A stretch of 64,000 nucleotides of DNA from Pseudomonas urmiensis (lineage in GTDB: Bacteria > Pseudomonadota > Gammaproteobacteria > Pseudomonadales > Pseudomonadaceae). Below, one piece after another: positions 18,956-29,600 of the stretch. The first letter of the stretch is position 1. Every line of letters starts with the position of its first letter. The translations under genes and the position numbers were made by a program. The DNA lies in assembly GCF_014268815.2 (NCBI RefSeq), contig NZ_JABWRE020000001.1:1121001-1185000 (forward strand), read 5' to 3'. Below the pieces are notes generated by a model. It saw only the letters and a list, made by a program, of their open reading frames with translations, was not told where the DNA came from and ran no database searches.

Positions 18956-19021
18956 TTTTGTGTTGTCCTGTAGATGTGGGGCCTGTCTGGGGAATACTAG
19001 GTGCAGGTCTGGCTTTGTGGG

Positions 19022-19127
19022 TGTCAGCCCCGGCCTCTTCGCGGGCAAGCCCGCTCCCACAGGGATCGTAGCGTTCTTAAGCCGACTGCCTGGAGCGGGC
19101 TTGCCCGCGAAGAGGCCGGGGCTGACA
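19022..19127. repeat. Inverted REP pair with perfect 36-base arms
   Basis: Positions 19022-19057 and 19092-19127 are exact reverse complements over 36 bases (core gcctcttcgcgggcaagccc), separated by 34 bases. This is a BIME-type doublet that would fold into a very stable hairpin in RNA. It sits upstream of ldcA. Apart from the REPs and the dnaQ hairpin I see nothing else in the 18900-19210 gap. Confidence 0.9.
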
Positions 19128-19210
19128 GCACAAATACTAAACGTCGCAGCCTGAGCAACCAGCTTCTACCCTGAAAGAACCCAGCAGTTCTGCCCAGGTG
19201 GTGGTTGCCC

Positions 19211-21472
19211 ATGTACAAGGACCTGCAGTTCCCGATCCTGATCGTTCACCGGGCGATCAAGGCCGACAGCGTCGCCGGCGAGCGTGTGCGTGCCATCGCC
19301 GCTGAATTGGCCCAGGACGGCTTCACCATCCTGGCCGCCGCCGACCACGCCGAAGCGCGCCTGGTCGCCGCTACCCATCATGGCTTGGCCTGCATGCTGA
19401 TCGCCGCTGAAGGGGTCGGCGACAACACTCATCTGTTGCAGAACATGGCCGAGCTGATCAGCCTGGCGCGTCTGCGGGCGCCAAACCTGCCGATCTTCGC
19501 CCTCGGCGAGCAGGTCACCCTGGAGAACGCCCCCGCCGAGGCGATGAGCGAGCTCAACCAGCTGCGCGGCATTCTTTACCTGTTCGAAGACACCGTGCCG
19601 TTTCTCGCCCGCCAGGTCGCGCGGGCTGCCCACAACTACCTCGATGGCCTGTTGCCGCCGTTTTTCAAGGCATTGGTGCAGCACACTGCGCAATCGAACT
19701 ATTCCTGGCATACCCCCGGCCACGGCGGCGGTGTGGCGTATCGCAAGAGCCCGGTGGGGCAGGCATTCCACCAGTTCTTCGGCGAAAACACGCTACGCTC
19801 CGACCTGTCGGTATCGGTGCCCGAGTTGGGATCCTTGCTCGATCACACCGGCCCGTTGGCCGAGGCTGAAGCACGCGCTGCGCGCAATTTCGGCGCCGAT
19901 CACACCTTCTTCGTGATCAACGGCACCTCGACGGCCAACAAGATCGTCTGGCATTCGATGGTCGGCCGTGACGACCTGGTGCTGGTCGACCGCAACTGTC
20001 ACAAGTCAGTGGTGCACGCGATCATCATGACCGGCGCCATTCCCATTTACCTGTGCCCCGAGCGCAACGAACTGGGCATCATCGGGCCGATTCCGTTGAG
20101 TGAGTTCAGCGCTGGGTCGATCCAGGCCAAGATCGCCGCCAACCCGCTGGCCACAGGCCGACCGGCGCGGATCAAGCTGGCAGTGGTGACCAACTCGACC
20201 TACGACGGGCTGTGCTATCACGCCGGGATGATCAAGCAGGCTTTGGGTAATAGCGTCGAAGTGCTGCATTTTGACGAAGCCTGGTTCGCCTATGCTGCCT
20301 TTCATGAGTTTTTTGCCGGCCGTTATGCCATGGGTACGCCGCGCAGCGCCGACAGCCCGCTGCTGTTCAGCACCCATTCGACCCACAAGTTGTTGGCCGC
20401 CTTCAGCCAGGCGTCAATGATTCATGTGCAGGACGGCGCCACGCGCCAGCTCGACCGCGACCGCTTCAATGAAGCGTTCATGATGCACATCTCTACCTCG
20501 CCGCAGTACAGCATCCTGGCCTCGCTGGACGTCGCCTCGGCGATGATGGAAGGCCCCGCCGGACGCTCGCTGCTGCAGGAGATGTTCGACGAGGCGCTGA
20601 GCTTTCGCCGCGCCCTGGCCAACCTGCGCGAGCATATCGCTGCCGATGACTGGTGGTTCAGCATCTGGCAGCCGGAGCGTGCCGAGGGCATCCAGCACAT
20701 TACCGCCCAGGATTGGCTGTTGCAGCCCGGTGCGCCCTGGCATGGCTTTGGCGAGGTCGAGCAGGACTACGTGTTGCTCGATCCGCTCAAGGTCACCCTG
20801 GTCATGCCTGGGCTGACGGCTGGTGGCGCGCTGGGTGCGCACGGCATTCCGGCGGCGGTGGTGAGCAAGTTTCTCTGGGAGCGTGGGCTGGTGGTGGAAA
20901 AGACCGGACTGTACAGCTTTCTGGTGCTGTTCTCGATGGGCATCACCAAGGGCAAATGGAGCACTTTGCTAACCGAGTTGCTGGAGTTCAAGCGCCACTA
21001 TGACACGAACAGCCCCTTGAGCGTCAGCCTGCCGAGCGTGGTGGCCCAGGCGCCGGGACGTTATCAGGGATTGGGCCTACGTGATCTGTGCGGCCAGTTG
21101 CATGAGTGTTATCGCAGCAATGCCACGGCCAAGCAGCTCAAGCGCCTGTTTACCCGTTTGCCGGACGTGGCCATCAGCCCGGCGCTGGCCTATGACCATC
21201 TGGTGCGCGGGGCGGTCGAGGCAGTGCCGGTCGAAGCGTTGCTAGGGCGGATCTCGGCGGTGATGCTGGTGCCCTATCCGCCTGGTATCCCGTTGATCAT
21301 GCCAGGCGAACGCTTCACCGAAGCGACGCGCTCGATCCTCGATTACCTGGCCTTCGCCCGCGCGTTCGACCAGGGCTTCCCCGGTTTTGTCGCCGATGTG
21401 CACGGTCTGCAAAGCGAAGACTGTGGCCAAGGGCGCATCTACACGGTCGACTGCGTCAAGGAATGCGGATGA
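19211..21472 (+). CDS. ldcA: LdcA, PLP-dependent lysine decarboxylase
   Basis: This fold-type-I decarboxylase most likely converts L-lysine to cadaverine. The 753-residue product starts MYKDLQFPILIVHRAIKAD, very like Pseudomonas LdcA. An N-terminal wing/receiver-like domain (about 1-130) is followed by the PLP core with SWHTPGHGGG, the TSTANKIVWHS region, FDEAWFAY and the PLP lysine Lys393 in HSTHKLLAAFSQASMIH, then the C-terminal domain. The frame begins at a TTG two codons earlier, but ATG 19211 has AGGTGG upstream. The position after rnhA-dnaQ matches ldcA in other Pseudomonas. Lysine rather than arginine or ornithine as substrate is inferred from this similarity. Confidence 0.92.
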   Translation: MYKDLQFPILIVHRAIKADSVAGERVRAIAAELAQDGFTILAAADHAEARLVAATHHGLACMLIAAEGVGDNTHLLQNMAELISLARLRAPNLPIFALGEQVTLENAPAEAMSELNQLRGILYLFEDTVPFLARQVARAAHNYLDGLLPPFFKALVQHTAQSNYSWHTPGHGGGVAYRKSPVGQAFHQFFGENTLRSDLSVSVPELGSLLDHTGPLAEAEARAARNFGADHTFFVINGTSTANKIVWHSMVGRDDLVLVDRNCHKSVVHAIIMTGAIPIYLCPERNELGIIGPIPLSEFSAGSIQAKIAANPLATGRPARIKLAVVTNSTYDGLCYHAGMIKQALGNSVEVLHFDEAWFAYAAFHEFFAGRYAMGTPRSADSPLLFSTHSTHKLLAAFSQASMIHVQDGATRQLDRDRFNEAFMMHISTSPQYSILASLDVASAMMEGPAGRSLLQEMFDEALSFRRALANLREHIAADDWWFSIWQPERAEGIQHITAQDWLLQPGAPWHGFGEVEQDYVLLDPLKVTLVMPGLTAGGALGAHGIPAAVVSKFLWERGLVVEKTGLYSFLVLFSMGITKGKWSTLLTELLEFKRHYDTNSPLSVSLPSVVAQAPGRYQGLGLRDLCGQLHECYRSNATAKQLKRLFTRLPDVAISPALAYDHLVRGAVEAVPVEALLGRISAVMLVPYPPGIPLIMPGERFTEATRSILDYLAFARAFDQGFPGFVADVHGLQSEDCGQGRIYTVDCVKECG

Positions 21473-21674
21473 TTTCCACGCCGCTTTGCGCCAGTTCGAA
21501 ACGGTCCTCACCCAGATGGTTGACCCGGTCACCGATGGCCAGGCGATAGCTGCTGATCGGCGCGCCAAGCACGCTGCCATCGGCCTGGAGGGTCGACTCC
21601 TGGAACTCATGGACGGGGTAGATACGGCCTTCGGCGTCACGGGCGTGGAATTGGCCGACCAGTACTGCTGCCAT
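21456..21674 (-). CDS. Small conserved protein convergent with ldcA, unknown
   Basis: The 72-residue product (MAAVLVGQFHARDAEGRIYP at the start; VEIIRIP at the end) looks like a small β-rich soluble domain. It overlaps the ldcA end by 17 bases on the opposite strand. AGAGG lies 12 bases upstream of the ATG, somewhat far for a ribosome site. I recall similar short hypothetical proteins next to ldcA in other Pseudomonas, but the function is unknown. Confidence 0.55.
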   Translation of the reverse strand: MAAVLVGQFHARDAEGRIYPVHEFQESTLQADGSVLGAPISSYRLAIGDRVNHLGEDRFELAQSGVEIIRIP

Positions 21675-21831
21675 TTTGGGGGGAAACCTCTGAAAAATGT
21701 AGGAAATGTCTGCAGACGTAGACCAGTGAAACCCTTGGGAAGTTTTCTATCAAGGGGAAAAAAACCTCGGCGCCGAGGAACGGTCATCTATAACTACTAG
21801 GTCCATCAGCCAGCAGAGGGTGTAAATCGCC

Positions 21832-22392
21832 ATGAGCCAGGTGTTTTCGGTAGCAGTCGTGGTCGGCAGCTTGCGCAAGGAATCCTACAACCGCAAGGTG
21901 GCCCGGGCCTTGAGTGAGCTGGCGTCCTCCAGCCTTGCCCTGAAGATCGTCGAGATCGGCGACCTGCCCCTGTACAACGAGGATGTCGAGGCCAGCGGCG
22001 CGCCGGATGCGTGGAAGCGCTTTCGCGACGAGATCCGCCGTAGCGATGCGGTGCTGTTCGTCACCCCGGAGTACAACCGCTCGGTGCCGGGTTGCCTGAA
22101 AAATGCGATTGACGTGGGCTCGCGGCCGTATGGCCAGAGCGCCTGGGGGGGTAAGCCAACGGCGGTGGTGAGCGTCTCGCCGGGAGCGATTGGCGGGTTT
22201 GGCGCCAACCATGCAGTGCGCCAGTCGCTGGTGTTTCTCGATATGCCGTGCATGCAGATGCCCGAGGCGTATATCGGTGGGGCGGCGAGCTTGTTCGAAG
22301 AGTCTGGCAAGCTCAATGACAAGACTCGGCCATTCTTGCAGGCGTTTATCGATAAGTTTGCTGCCTGGGTGAAGCTCAATCGGGCCGTGTGA
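21832..22392 (+). CDS. chrR: NADPH-dependent FMN reductase / quinone reductase (ChrR-YieF type)
   Basis: This flavodoxin-like reductase uses NAD(P)H and FMN to reduce quinones and, in characterised relatives, chromate. The 186 residues start with the phosphate-binding loop VVVGSLRKESYNRKVA and include FVTPEYNRSVPGCLKNAIDV and SVSPGAIGGFGANHAVRQSL, hallmarks of the ChrR/YieF group. Length is normal. It stands alone and is followed by a REP-type inverted repeat. The physiological substrate cannot be read from sequence. Confidence 0.88.
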   Translation: MSQVFSVAVVVGSLRKESYNRKVARALSELASSSLALKIVEIGDLPLYNEDVEASGAPDAWKRFRDEIRRSDAVLFVTPEYNRSVPGCLKNAIDVGSRPYGQSAWGGKPTAVVSVSPGAIGGFGANHAVRQSLVFLDMPCMQMPEAYIGGAASLFEESGKLNDKTRPFLQAFIDKFAAWVKLNRAV

Positions 22393-22399
22393 GTCGTTG

Positions 22400-22475
22400 A
22401 TCGCGGGGCAAGCCCGCTCCCACGCCATGCCTCAGGCATGAGGTGATTGGCGTGGGAGCGGGCTTGCCCCGCGAT
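22400..22475. repeat. Inverted REP-like pair with perfect 28-base arms
   Basis: Positions 22400-22427 and 22448-22475 are exact reverse complements (outer atcgcggggcaagcccgctc...). The loop carries its own small palindrome atgcc-tca-ggcat. It lies between the convergent ends of chrR and phnX and could serve as a bidirectional mRNA end. Confidence 0.88.
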
Positions 22476-22499
22476 AGCGTCAGATCTGACGGCACATAA

Positions 22500-23327
22500 T
22501 CAAAATGCCTGCGGCATCTCACCCTTGGCCAAGCGCCGGTTGATGTCGGCAATCACCTCTGGCAAGTCATTGATCGTGTCGATCAGGTAGTGCGGGCGCG
22601 AGCTTTCGAACAGCGCATGAATGCGCTTGCGCTCACTTTCGAGCTTCTCGGCACTAAGCGCCTGATAGCCTTCCCAGGTCAGCCCCAGGGCATTGCCCGA
22701 GCACACCAGCGCCACGGTCCACATGCCGGCGCGGCGACCTTCGAGAATCCCCGGCACGGTGTCGTCGACCTTGACGCACGCCGCCACATCATCGATGCCC
22801 AGGGCGATCACGTTGGCCAGGGCCTGGGCCGGCCAGGGGCGGCCGTTGGGGGTCTCATCGGTGGCCACCACGTGGTCGGCGACATAGCCGTTTTGCTTGG
22901 CCAGCTCCACGACCTTGTCCATCACCACTTTCGGATAACCCGAGCACGAGCCGATCTTCAGGCCATCCTGGCGCAGCCCGGTCAGGGTCTCTAGCGCCCC
23001 TGGGATCAGCGCCGAGTGCACGGCGATCTTCTCGATCTGCAGCGGCATGAAGCGGTTGTAGATAGCTGTGACATCATCATCTGTCGGGGTGCGGCCAAAC
23101 ACTTTGCGATAGCGCTCGGCAATCGCCGGCTGGTCGCACAGGGTGCGAATGTGGTCCCACTTGCCCATGCCCATCGGGCCACGGGCCTCATCGATGGACA
23201 CCTCGACATCGAACTCGGCAAAGGCCTCGACAAAGATCTGGGTTGGCGCGAAGGAGCCGAAGTCGACCACGGTGCCAGCCCAGTCAAGGATGGCGGCTTG
23301 CAGGCGGGTAGGGTTGCTGTAGTTCAT
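22500..23327 (-). CDS. phnX: PhnX, phosphonoacetaldehyde hydrolase (phosphonatase)
   Basis: This HAD-superfamily enzyme cleaves the C-P bond of phosphonoacetaldehyde to acetaldehyde and phosphate. The 275 residues show the nucleophile Asp15 in [14 protein letters not shown], the Schiff-base lysine Lys56 in [19 protein letters not shown] and the acidic loop [17 protein letters not shown]. The longer frame upstream crosses the gap to phnW; ATG 23327 is the family start and has a CAGGAC site. It follows phnW by 31 bases on the same strand. Confidence 0.96.
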   Translation of the reverse strand: MNYSNPTRLQAAILDWAGTVVDFGSFAPTQIFVEAFAEFDVEVSIDEARGPMGMGKWDHIRTLCDQPAIAERYRKVFGRTPTDDDVTAIYNRFMPLQIEKIAVHSALIPGALETLTGLRQDGLKIGSCSGYPKVVMDKVVELAKQNGYVADHVVATDETPNGRPWPAQALANVIALGIDDVAACVKVDDTVPGILEGRRAGMWTVALVCSGNALGLTWEGYQALSAEKLESERKRIHALFESSRPHYLIDTINDLPEVIADINRRLAKGEMPQAF

Positions 23328-23358
23328 GTCCTGTAATCCTTCAAAGGTAGGGGCGAAG

Positions 23359-24465
23359 TCAGATGTCCAGCACTTCCATTTCCCGTAGCACTTGGGCCAC
23401 GGCATCGACGGCGGCCTGCATGCCGTCTGCGCCAACCACGCCGATGCAACCGACGCGGAAGGTTTCGACCTGGGTCAGCTTGCCCGGGTAGAGGATGAAA
23501 CCCTTGGCCTTGACCCGCTCATAGAAGTCCTTGAACTGGTAGCGCGGGTCGTTGGGGGCGTGGAAGGTGACGATGATCGGCGCCTGGATTTCAGCCGGCA
23601 GGAAGCTTTTCAGGCCGATCGCCGCCATGCCCTTGAGCAGGGTCTGGCAGTTGTCCGAGTAGCGCTGATGACGCGCCGGCAGGCCACCTTCTTCGTTGTA
23701 TTGCTGCAAGGCTTCGTGCAGGGCGGCGACCACGTGAGTCGGTGGGGTGAAGCGCCATTGGCCAGTCTTGGCCATGTAGCTGTGCTGGTCGTAGAGGTCC
23801 ATGGCCAGCGAATGGGCGTTGCCTTCGGCGTCAGCCAGGGCACTCTTCTCGGCGAACACGAAGCCCATCCCCGGTACGCCTTCCAGGCACTTGCCGGAGG
23901 CGGCGATCAGCGCTTCGAACGGCACCTGACGCGCATCGATCGGCAGCGCGCCGAAGGAACTCATGGCGTCGATGATCAAGCGCTTGCCGTGGCGTTTCAC
24001 GACTTGTGCGATCTCGGGCAGCGGGTTGAGGATGCCGGTGCTGGTCTCGCAGTGGATCAGTGCCACATGGGTCACGGCCGTATCGGCTGCCAGCAGGCGC
24101 TCGACGTCTTCGGCGGTGGTCGGTTGGTCTTCGGCGGTCTCGAAGGTGCTGAAGTTGCGCCCCAGCACTTTGCAGATCTTGGCCAGGCGCTGGCCATAGG
24201 CGCCATTGATCAGCACCAGGACCTTGCCGTCACGCGGCACCAGGGTGCCGATGGCGGCTTCCACGGCGAAGGTGCCGCTGCCTTGCAGCGGCACGCAGTG
24301 GTGGCTGGCGCTGGCGTCAAGGATTGCCAGGAGCTGCTCGCAGACACTGGCAGTCAGTTGATTGAAGTCGCGATCCCACGAGCCCCAGTCCACCAGCATG
24401 GCTTGGCGGGTACGGGCGGAGGTGGTCAGTGGGCCGGGGGTCAGCAGGATGGGGGCGTTGCTCAT
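23359..24465 (-). CDS. phnW: PhnW, 2-aminoethylphosphonate-pyruvate transaminase
   Basis: This PLP enzyme transfers the amino group of 2-aminoethylphosphonate to pyruvate, giving phosphonoacetaldehyde and alanine. The 368 residues begin with [11 protein letters not shown], contain [27 protein letters not shown] and the PLP lysine Lys192 in [16 protein letters not shown], and have the normal family length. It is first in the phnW-phnX operon and divergent from a LysR regulator, which probably controls it. Confidence 0.96.
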   Translation of the reverse strand: MSNAPILLTPGPLTTSARTRQAMLVDWGSWDRDFNQLTASVCEQLLAILDASASHHCVPLQGSGTFAVEAAIGTLVPRDGKVLVLINGAYGQRLAKICKVLGRNFSTFETAEDQPTTAEDVERLLAADTAVTHVALIHCETSTGILNPLPEIAQVVKRHGKRLIIDAMSSFGALPIDARQVPFEALIAASGKCLEGVPGMGFVFAEKSALADAEGNAHSLAMDLYDQHSYMAKTGQWRFTPPTHVVAALHEALQQYNEEGGLPARHQRYSDNCQTLLKGMAAIGLKSFLPAEIQAPIIVTFHAPNDPRYQFKDFYERVKAKGFILYPGKLTQVETFRVGCIGVVGADGMQAAVDAVAQVLREMEVLDI

Positions 24466-24597
24466 ACCGGAGTTCCTCGCAAGCAGCAGGTGGTCAGCCG
24501 AAAAGTGGTGCTGAAACTACGGGTGCTAGGTTGCAATTGGCCTTGCCATCAATCAAATTGTTTGTCGTTATGCCAGCCATAAGTCAGGCCGATAAAT
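24466..24597. promoter_or_regulatory. Divergent control region between phnW and its LysR regulator
   Basis: This 132-base gap is A/T-rich near the regulator start (caatcaaattgtttgtcgtt) and lies between divergent phnW and the LysR gene. LysR proteins usually bind such regions, but I cannot define a single unambiguous operator. The call rests on gene arrangement. Confidence 0.5.
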
Positions 24598-25461
24598 ATG
24601 AACCTGTTCCAGCTCCGTGCATTCGATGCTGTCGCCCGCGAAGGCAGCTTCACCCGCGCCGCCGCCCGCTTGTTCATCAGCCAGCCGGCAGTGACCGGAC
24701 ACGTCAAAGCCTTGGAAGAGCACTACCAGATCACCTTGCTGCGACGGACCGCGCGCCGGGTCGAGCTGACCGAAGAGGGCACGCGCCTGGCTGCCATCAC
24801 GCGGGCCATGTTCGGCCTGGCGGAAGAGGCGCAGGCGATGCTCGAAGCCAATCGCCAGTTGCTGACCGGACGGTTGGAGGTTGCCGCCGATGGTCCGCAC
24901 CGGGTGATGCCGATGCTCGCCCAGCTGCGTGCCCGCTACCCTGGTATCACCGTCAACCTGCGCTTGGCCAATGCCCAGGAAACCTTGGCGGCGCTGCTTT
25001 CGGAGCATGCCGACGTGGCGGTGCTGACCGAGGTCGAGCCGCGCAAGGGCTTGTACCTGCAAAGCCTGGGCGACTCACGCCTGTGCGCGCTGTTGCCGGT
25101 CGGCCACCCGTGGGCCGACGATCAGGGTGAGCTGCCCTTGGCCGATCTCGATCGGCAGATCATGGTCCTGCGCGAACCCAGCTCGATCACTCGGCGCACC
25201 TTCGATCAGGCCTGTGGCGAGGCCAAGGTCAGCCCGCGGGTGCTGCTCGAACTGGACAGCCGCGAGGCGGTCACCGAGGCGGTCGCCGCCGAGCTTGGCA
25301 TTGGCATCGTCTCGTCGGTTGAAGTGGCCCACGACCCACGGGTAGTGGCGCGGCCGATCAGCGGGGCAGGGCTGGTCAACCGGCATATGATCGGTTGCCT
25401 GGAACGACGCCGCGAGCTGCGTTTGATCCAGGCTTTTCTGGGGCTGGCCACGGATCTTTGA
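24598..25461 (+). CDS. LysR-family regulator, probably of phnWX
   Basis: The 287-residue protein has an N-terminal winged helix (LFQLRAFDAVAREGSFTRAA, SQPAVTGHVKALEEH) and a C-terminal effector-binding domain from about residue 92 (RLEVAADGPHRVMPML). Divergent orientation to phnW and the 132-base shared gap suggest it controls 2-aminoethylphosphonate use, as for LysR genes next to phnWX in other Pseudomonas. The effector is inferred. There is little ribosome-site sequence before the ATG (gataaat), so initiation may be weak. Confidence 0.9.
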   Translation: MNLFQLRAFDAVAREGSFTRAAARLFISQPAVTGHVKALEEHYQITLLRRTARRVELTEEGTRLAAITRAMFGLAEEAQAMLEANRQLLTGRLEVAADGPHRVMPMLAQLRARYPGITVNLRLANAQETLAALLSEHADVAVLTEVEPRKGLYLQSLGDSRLCALLPVGHPWADDQGELPLADLDRQIMVLREPSSITRRTFDQACGEAKVSPRVLLELDSREAVTEAVAAELGIGIVSSVEVAHDPRVVARPISGAGLVNRHMIGCLERRRELRLIQAFLGLATDL

Positions 25462-25530
25462 GCCATGCTGACGAATACCGCGCAGCGGCCTAAGATGGCC
25501 GTCTCCGAGCAACCTGGCGCTGGACGGCCG

Positions 25531-26556
25531 ATGAGCGAGAAAGACACGATCTCCATGCAACTGGTGCGCGAAGCGCTGTTGCAGACCTGCCCGGCGGGCC
25601 AGCCCGACACCGGCGTGTTGCTGCGCGCCGGCATCGACCCAGCGCAACTGGAACTGCCTGAGGCGCGGGTTTCTGCGCAAGCTTATGCAAGGCTCTGGCG
25701 TCTATTGGCGCGGCGCTGCAACGATGAGTTCTTCGCCATGGACCGGCGCGGCTTGCCCAATGGCAGCCTGGCCTTCATGACCCGCGCGGCGATGGCCCAG
25801 CCGAGCCTGGGGGCGGGACTGGAGATTGCCTTGGGCTTTCTTTCGTTGATGCTCGACGACCTGCAACCGAGCCTGGTGCGTCAGCAGAGCCTGGCCGAGA
25901 TCGTGGTTAATGAACCGTGCGAGCAGCCGCGCCGGGCATTTACCTATTTCACCTTCTGGATGATCGTGCACGGCGTGGCCTGCTGGCTGGCCGGGCGACG
26001 CATTGCGATTTTGGCGATCGACCTGCGCTGCGCTGAGCCGCCGTTTTGCGACGATTACCGGGTGATGTTCTCGGAAAACCTGCAATTTGGCCGGCCGCGC
26101 ACGCGCATGATCATTACCGGCGATTGCCTGGACCTGCCCATCAAGCGCTCGGCGCAGGAACTACAGCGTTTCCTGGCCGAGGCACCGGGCAATATCCTGG
26201 TCAAATATCGCGATCCGGCCAGCCTGGCCAGGCGTATCCGCGCTGACCTGCTAGGCCTGGATCCGACGCAATGGCCAGACGCCGGCAGCTTGGCCCGGCA
26301 CTTGTGTCTGTCCAGCGCCACTTTGCGCCGGCGATTGGCCGAAGAGGGGCAGACTTATCAGGGCCTCAAAGACAGCGTGCGTCGAGAGCTGGCGATAGCT
26401 TGGCTAGCACAGGCCGAGCCGAGCCTGGGGGACATTGCCGAGCGTCTTGGCTTCGCTGATAGCAGCTCGTTCTACAAGGCGTTTCGCAAGTGGTTCGGCT
26501 GCAACCCAGGGCACTATCGGAGCCTGGTCCATAGCCGTGGGGACGAGCTGCCCTAG
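25531..26556 (+). CDS. AraC-family regulator with arabinose-binding-like N-terminal domain
   Basis: The N-terminal two thirds (about 1-215) match the AraC group carrying the PF12625-type domain: GVLLRAGIDPAQLELPEARV, LPNGSLAFMTRAAM and CDDYRVMFSENLQFG. The C-terminus has two helix-turn-helix units, SLARHLCLSSATLRRRLAEE and DIAERLGFADSSSFYKAFRKW. Starts at 25465 and 25531 are both possible; I chose 25531 because the extra 22 residues lack family character and it has GGACGG upstream. It is four bases (or 69) after the LysR stop. The target is unknown. Confidence 0.85.
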   Translation: MSEKDTISMQLVREALLQTCPAGQPDTGVLLRAGIDPAQLELPEARVSAQAYARLWRLLARRCNDEFFAMDRRGLPNGSLAFMTRAAMAQPSLGAGLEIALGFLSLMLDDLQPSLVRQQSLAEIVVNEPCEQPRRAFTYFTFWMIVHGVACWLAGRRIAILAIDLRCAEPPFCDDYRVMFSENLQFGRPRTRMIITGDCLDLPIKRSAQELQRFLAEAPGNILVKYRDPASLARRIRADLLGLDPTQWPDAGSLARHLCLSSATLRRRLAEEGQTYQGLKDSVRRELAIAWLAQAEPSLGDIAERLGFADSSSFYKAFRKWFGCNPGHYRSLVHSRGDELP

Positions 26557-26632
26557 GCGGTGTGCTTTCCCGCTGATCGAGGATGTTGAAGCACCGCACT
26601 CTAGGTGGTTCATCAACCGAACAGTGCTGATC

Positions 26633-29600
26633 ATGGAACAGAACAACACCGATACCCAATTTCAACGGGCAACTGATGCATTCATCGTCCATACGCTGCC
26701 CGATTGGCTCAAAAAGGCCAGCTTCAATCAGTTTCAGGCGCTGCGCAGCAGCTTTGACAATCATGTGCGCAGCCAACAACAGGTTCACTCGGCACTAGCC
26801 GCGCTGCAGCCCCCGAACAGCTTCGCCAGGCCGCTATTACAGCAGGCGTTGCGTTCCTCCTCCTTATCGCTGTCGGTCGACCTCGACAAGGCCCAGTGGC
26901 GTGAGGAGCGGCGTCATCTGAGCGCGGATGCAAGCGGCCCGCAAGAGTACCGATCGTATTTCGTGCGTACGCCAGCTGTGCAGGTCTTTCTGCAGAATTT
27001 CAAACAGGGTGAAGCGTTTTTTGAGCAGACTGCCCTGGTTTATCCAGCCGATAGCTCGACCGGTGAGGCGGAGCAGGTGCTGACCAACGACAGCACGGAG
27101 TTGGTCAATCTTTGTCGGAAAGTAGATGTCGGTGGGCAGTACCAGCAGCATCTGAAAACCGTTTTCACCCCAGGCTTACTCACTGCGCTGAGCGAGGACA
27201 AACGCCTGCAACTGGCGTTGGCAATCGAGGTTGCGTTCTTGAAGAAGCAGTTGTCTTCAGCCGACATCGATATGCTACGTCGGGTAGTCAACGGGCAACC
27301 TGCCACCCATGCGAAAAGCGACCGGGTACATGCCGGAGCCCTGAAAGTCTTGGACTGTCGTGTCGAAGGGGCTCTAGCGTTCGAGCGGCAAGGGATCGTG
27401 CCCATTCCAGGACGTGTGCCGCAGATCAGCGTGGAGGGGGTGATCCTGTACTTACCTGGTGATAGCCAGCAATCGCTGCGGGCCTTCACCTCTTGGCGTG
27501 AAGCTAGCCTGGCTCTTGGCACACTGCTGCGTGAAGAGGGTTACCAACAGCGATTCAGTCGGCGAATTGACCTATCGGAGCGTGCAAGCTTCTTGGGATT
27601 GTTGCAGCTTCGTCTAAAGGATCCACAGACGGATGCTACGGCTTCCTGCGAGGTAATCCACGACCCGCTGTTCAAGACCTTGGCCGAGCAACAGGTGCAA
27701 CGCATCCGAGACAATGCGCGTTTTCTTGCGGTACCGACCGCGCAGATCAATGCCCGTGCCAGCGCCGACCAGTTGCGCAACTTGCAAATGGTCGGGGGGA
27801 ACCTACTCAACCTAGCCGGCCTTTTCGTCCCGGTTGTCGGTGCACTGCTGGCTGCCGACTTGGTTGGGCAGACCGTGTCACAGTTCTGTGAAGGTGTTTG
27901 GGACTGGAGCCAAGGGCATCAGCACGAAGCTATCGAGCACTTGCTCGGGGTTGCCGAGACCGTGGTGGTGGCGGCTGCAGTGGCGGGCGGCGCGACGTTG
28001 GTTGGGCGCGCTTTCAAGCGCAGCGCTGTGGTTGACCAACTGCTGCCGATAGAGAACGACGCGGGTCGGCCGCGACTGTGGTCGGGCGATCTAGGCCCGT
28101 ATGCCGTCCTTGCTCCGCCCGACGACCTGATGGCACTCGATAACGGCCTGCTGGCCAATCAAACAGGCCATTGGTGGCGAAATGGTGATACCTACTATAG
28201 GGTCAGGCCTGTGCCCAAGCGCAGTGCTTGGCAGTTAGTCCACCCCCAAGGTGAGGCCAGTTTTGGGCCTTTGCTTGAGTTCAACGGCGAGCGATGCTGG
28301 CGCTTGACGAGCGAGCAACCGCTTGCCTGGCAGGGTGAAGGTTTGTTGCTGGGGCGTCTATGGCCGCCCGCCGCTAGCTTGTCGGCAGCACGTGTCGAGC
28401 ACATTTTGAAAGTCGCCGATGTCGATCAAGACTACTTGCGCGGCTTATTGGTAGAAAACCGGCCAATGCCGATTACTCTGCGCGATACCCTGGAGCGGTT
28501 TGCCGTGGATGCACGGGTCCAAGCGTTCTTCAAGCAGTTGGCCGACGGCCAAGATTATGACCTGGAGCTGTTTGGCTGGTGCAGCGACTATTTGAAGCTC
28601 GATGCGTTGTCGGTCGAGGAGCAGAAGGCTGATTTTCTCGACAATGATGCTGAGCTTGGCGAGCGACTGTTCGAGCATTTTAGCGTCAAGTACCTGCCAC
28701 AAGACCCGCTGCTGAGCCTGATCCAGAAACATTTCAAAGGATTACCAAGCGCCTACGCACTGGACGTGCTCAAGCTTGCCACCGATGAGCAGCGCCAGTG
28801 CATGCTCACGCAACACCGCGTCCCTCTGGCGGTTGCCGAGCAGGCGCGTGCGCACTTGCAGTTGGCGCAACTGACGCGCATGCGTGAAGGCTTGTACCTG
28901 GACGCCAGCTATCAACCAGGGACCGTACAACTGGCGTTCGCTCTGTTGCGTCAGTATGGCGCCTTGACCGGGCCAGAAGATCTGGAATTGCGGGACAAAT
29001 CCGATACCGGACCGTTACTGGCCAGATTGTATCCGGACAACGACCCGCGCAAGGTCAGTGCGATTTTGGTGCGACGCGCAGGGCGTTTTCTTTGCTACAA
29101 CCGGGATGGATTTAAACACCCACTGCAATTGAGTGAGCCCGAAGGCTTGCCAGAGGCGTTGGCTGCGCTTCTGTCCGCTGCTGATTGCACGCGCCTAAAA
29201 TGGCAGGGGGCCACGGCCCGTGAGCGCATCATCAATGATCTGCGCAGCTGGCTGCCCTCGGGGAATCCGGCGCTTGCGCAGTTGGTAGGGATGGCAAAGA
29301 TCAAACCATGGCACAGCCCTATGCAGCGACTGGCCGATGGGCGGCTTGGGTATTTGCTCAGTGGTCGCGGCGAGGGTGGGCATCCTTCGCGGCGTCTGCT
29401 AATGCGCTCTGCGCGTACACTTTATCCGAGCTTCAACGACCGTGACCTTGATCGCTTCGTGGCACTGCTGTTGGAAAATCCTGAGACCGCCTATCTCAAC
29501 TTGACTCAGCAGTTCCAGGAGTACCGCCAGCTTGACCAATCGCTGGAGGAATGGGTGCAGCAAGAGCGTGCTACCAATCGGTACACCCGACGCCGACACG

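Noticed and set aside
26435..26632. 66-codon upstream extension of the NEL gene
   Set aside because: It overlaps the AraC gene in another frame, has no ribosome site and no family similarity; ATG 26633 opens the recognisable protein.
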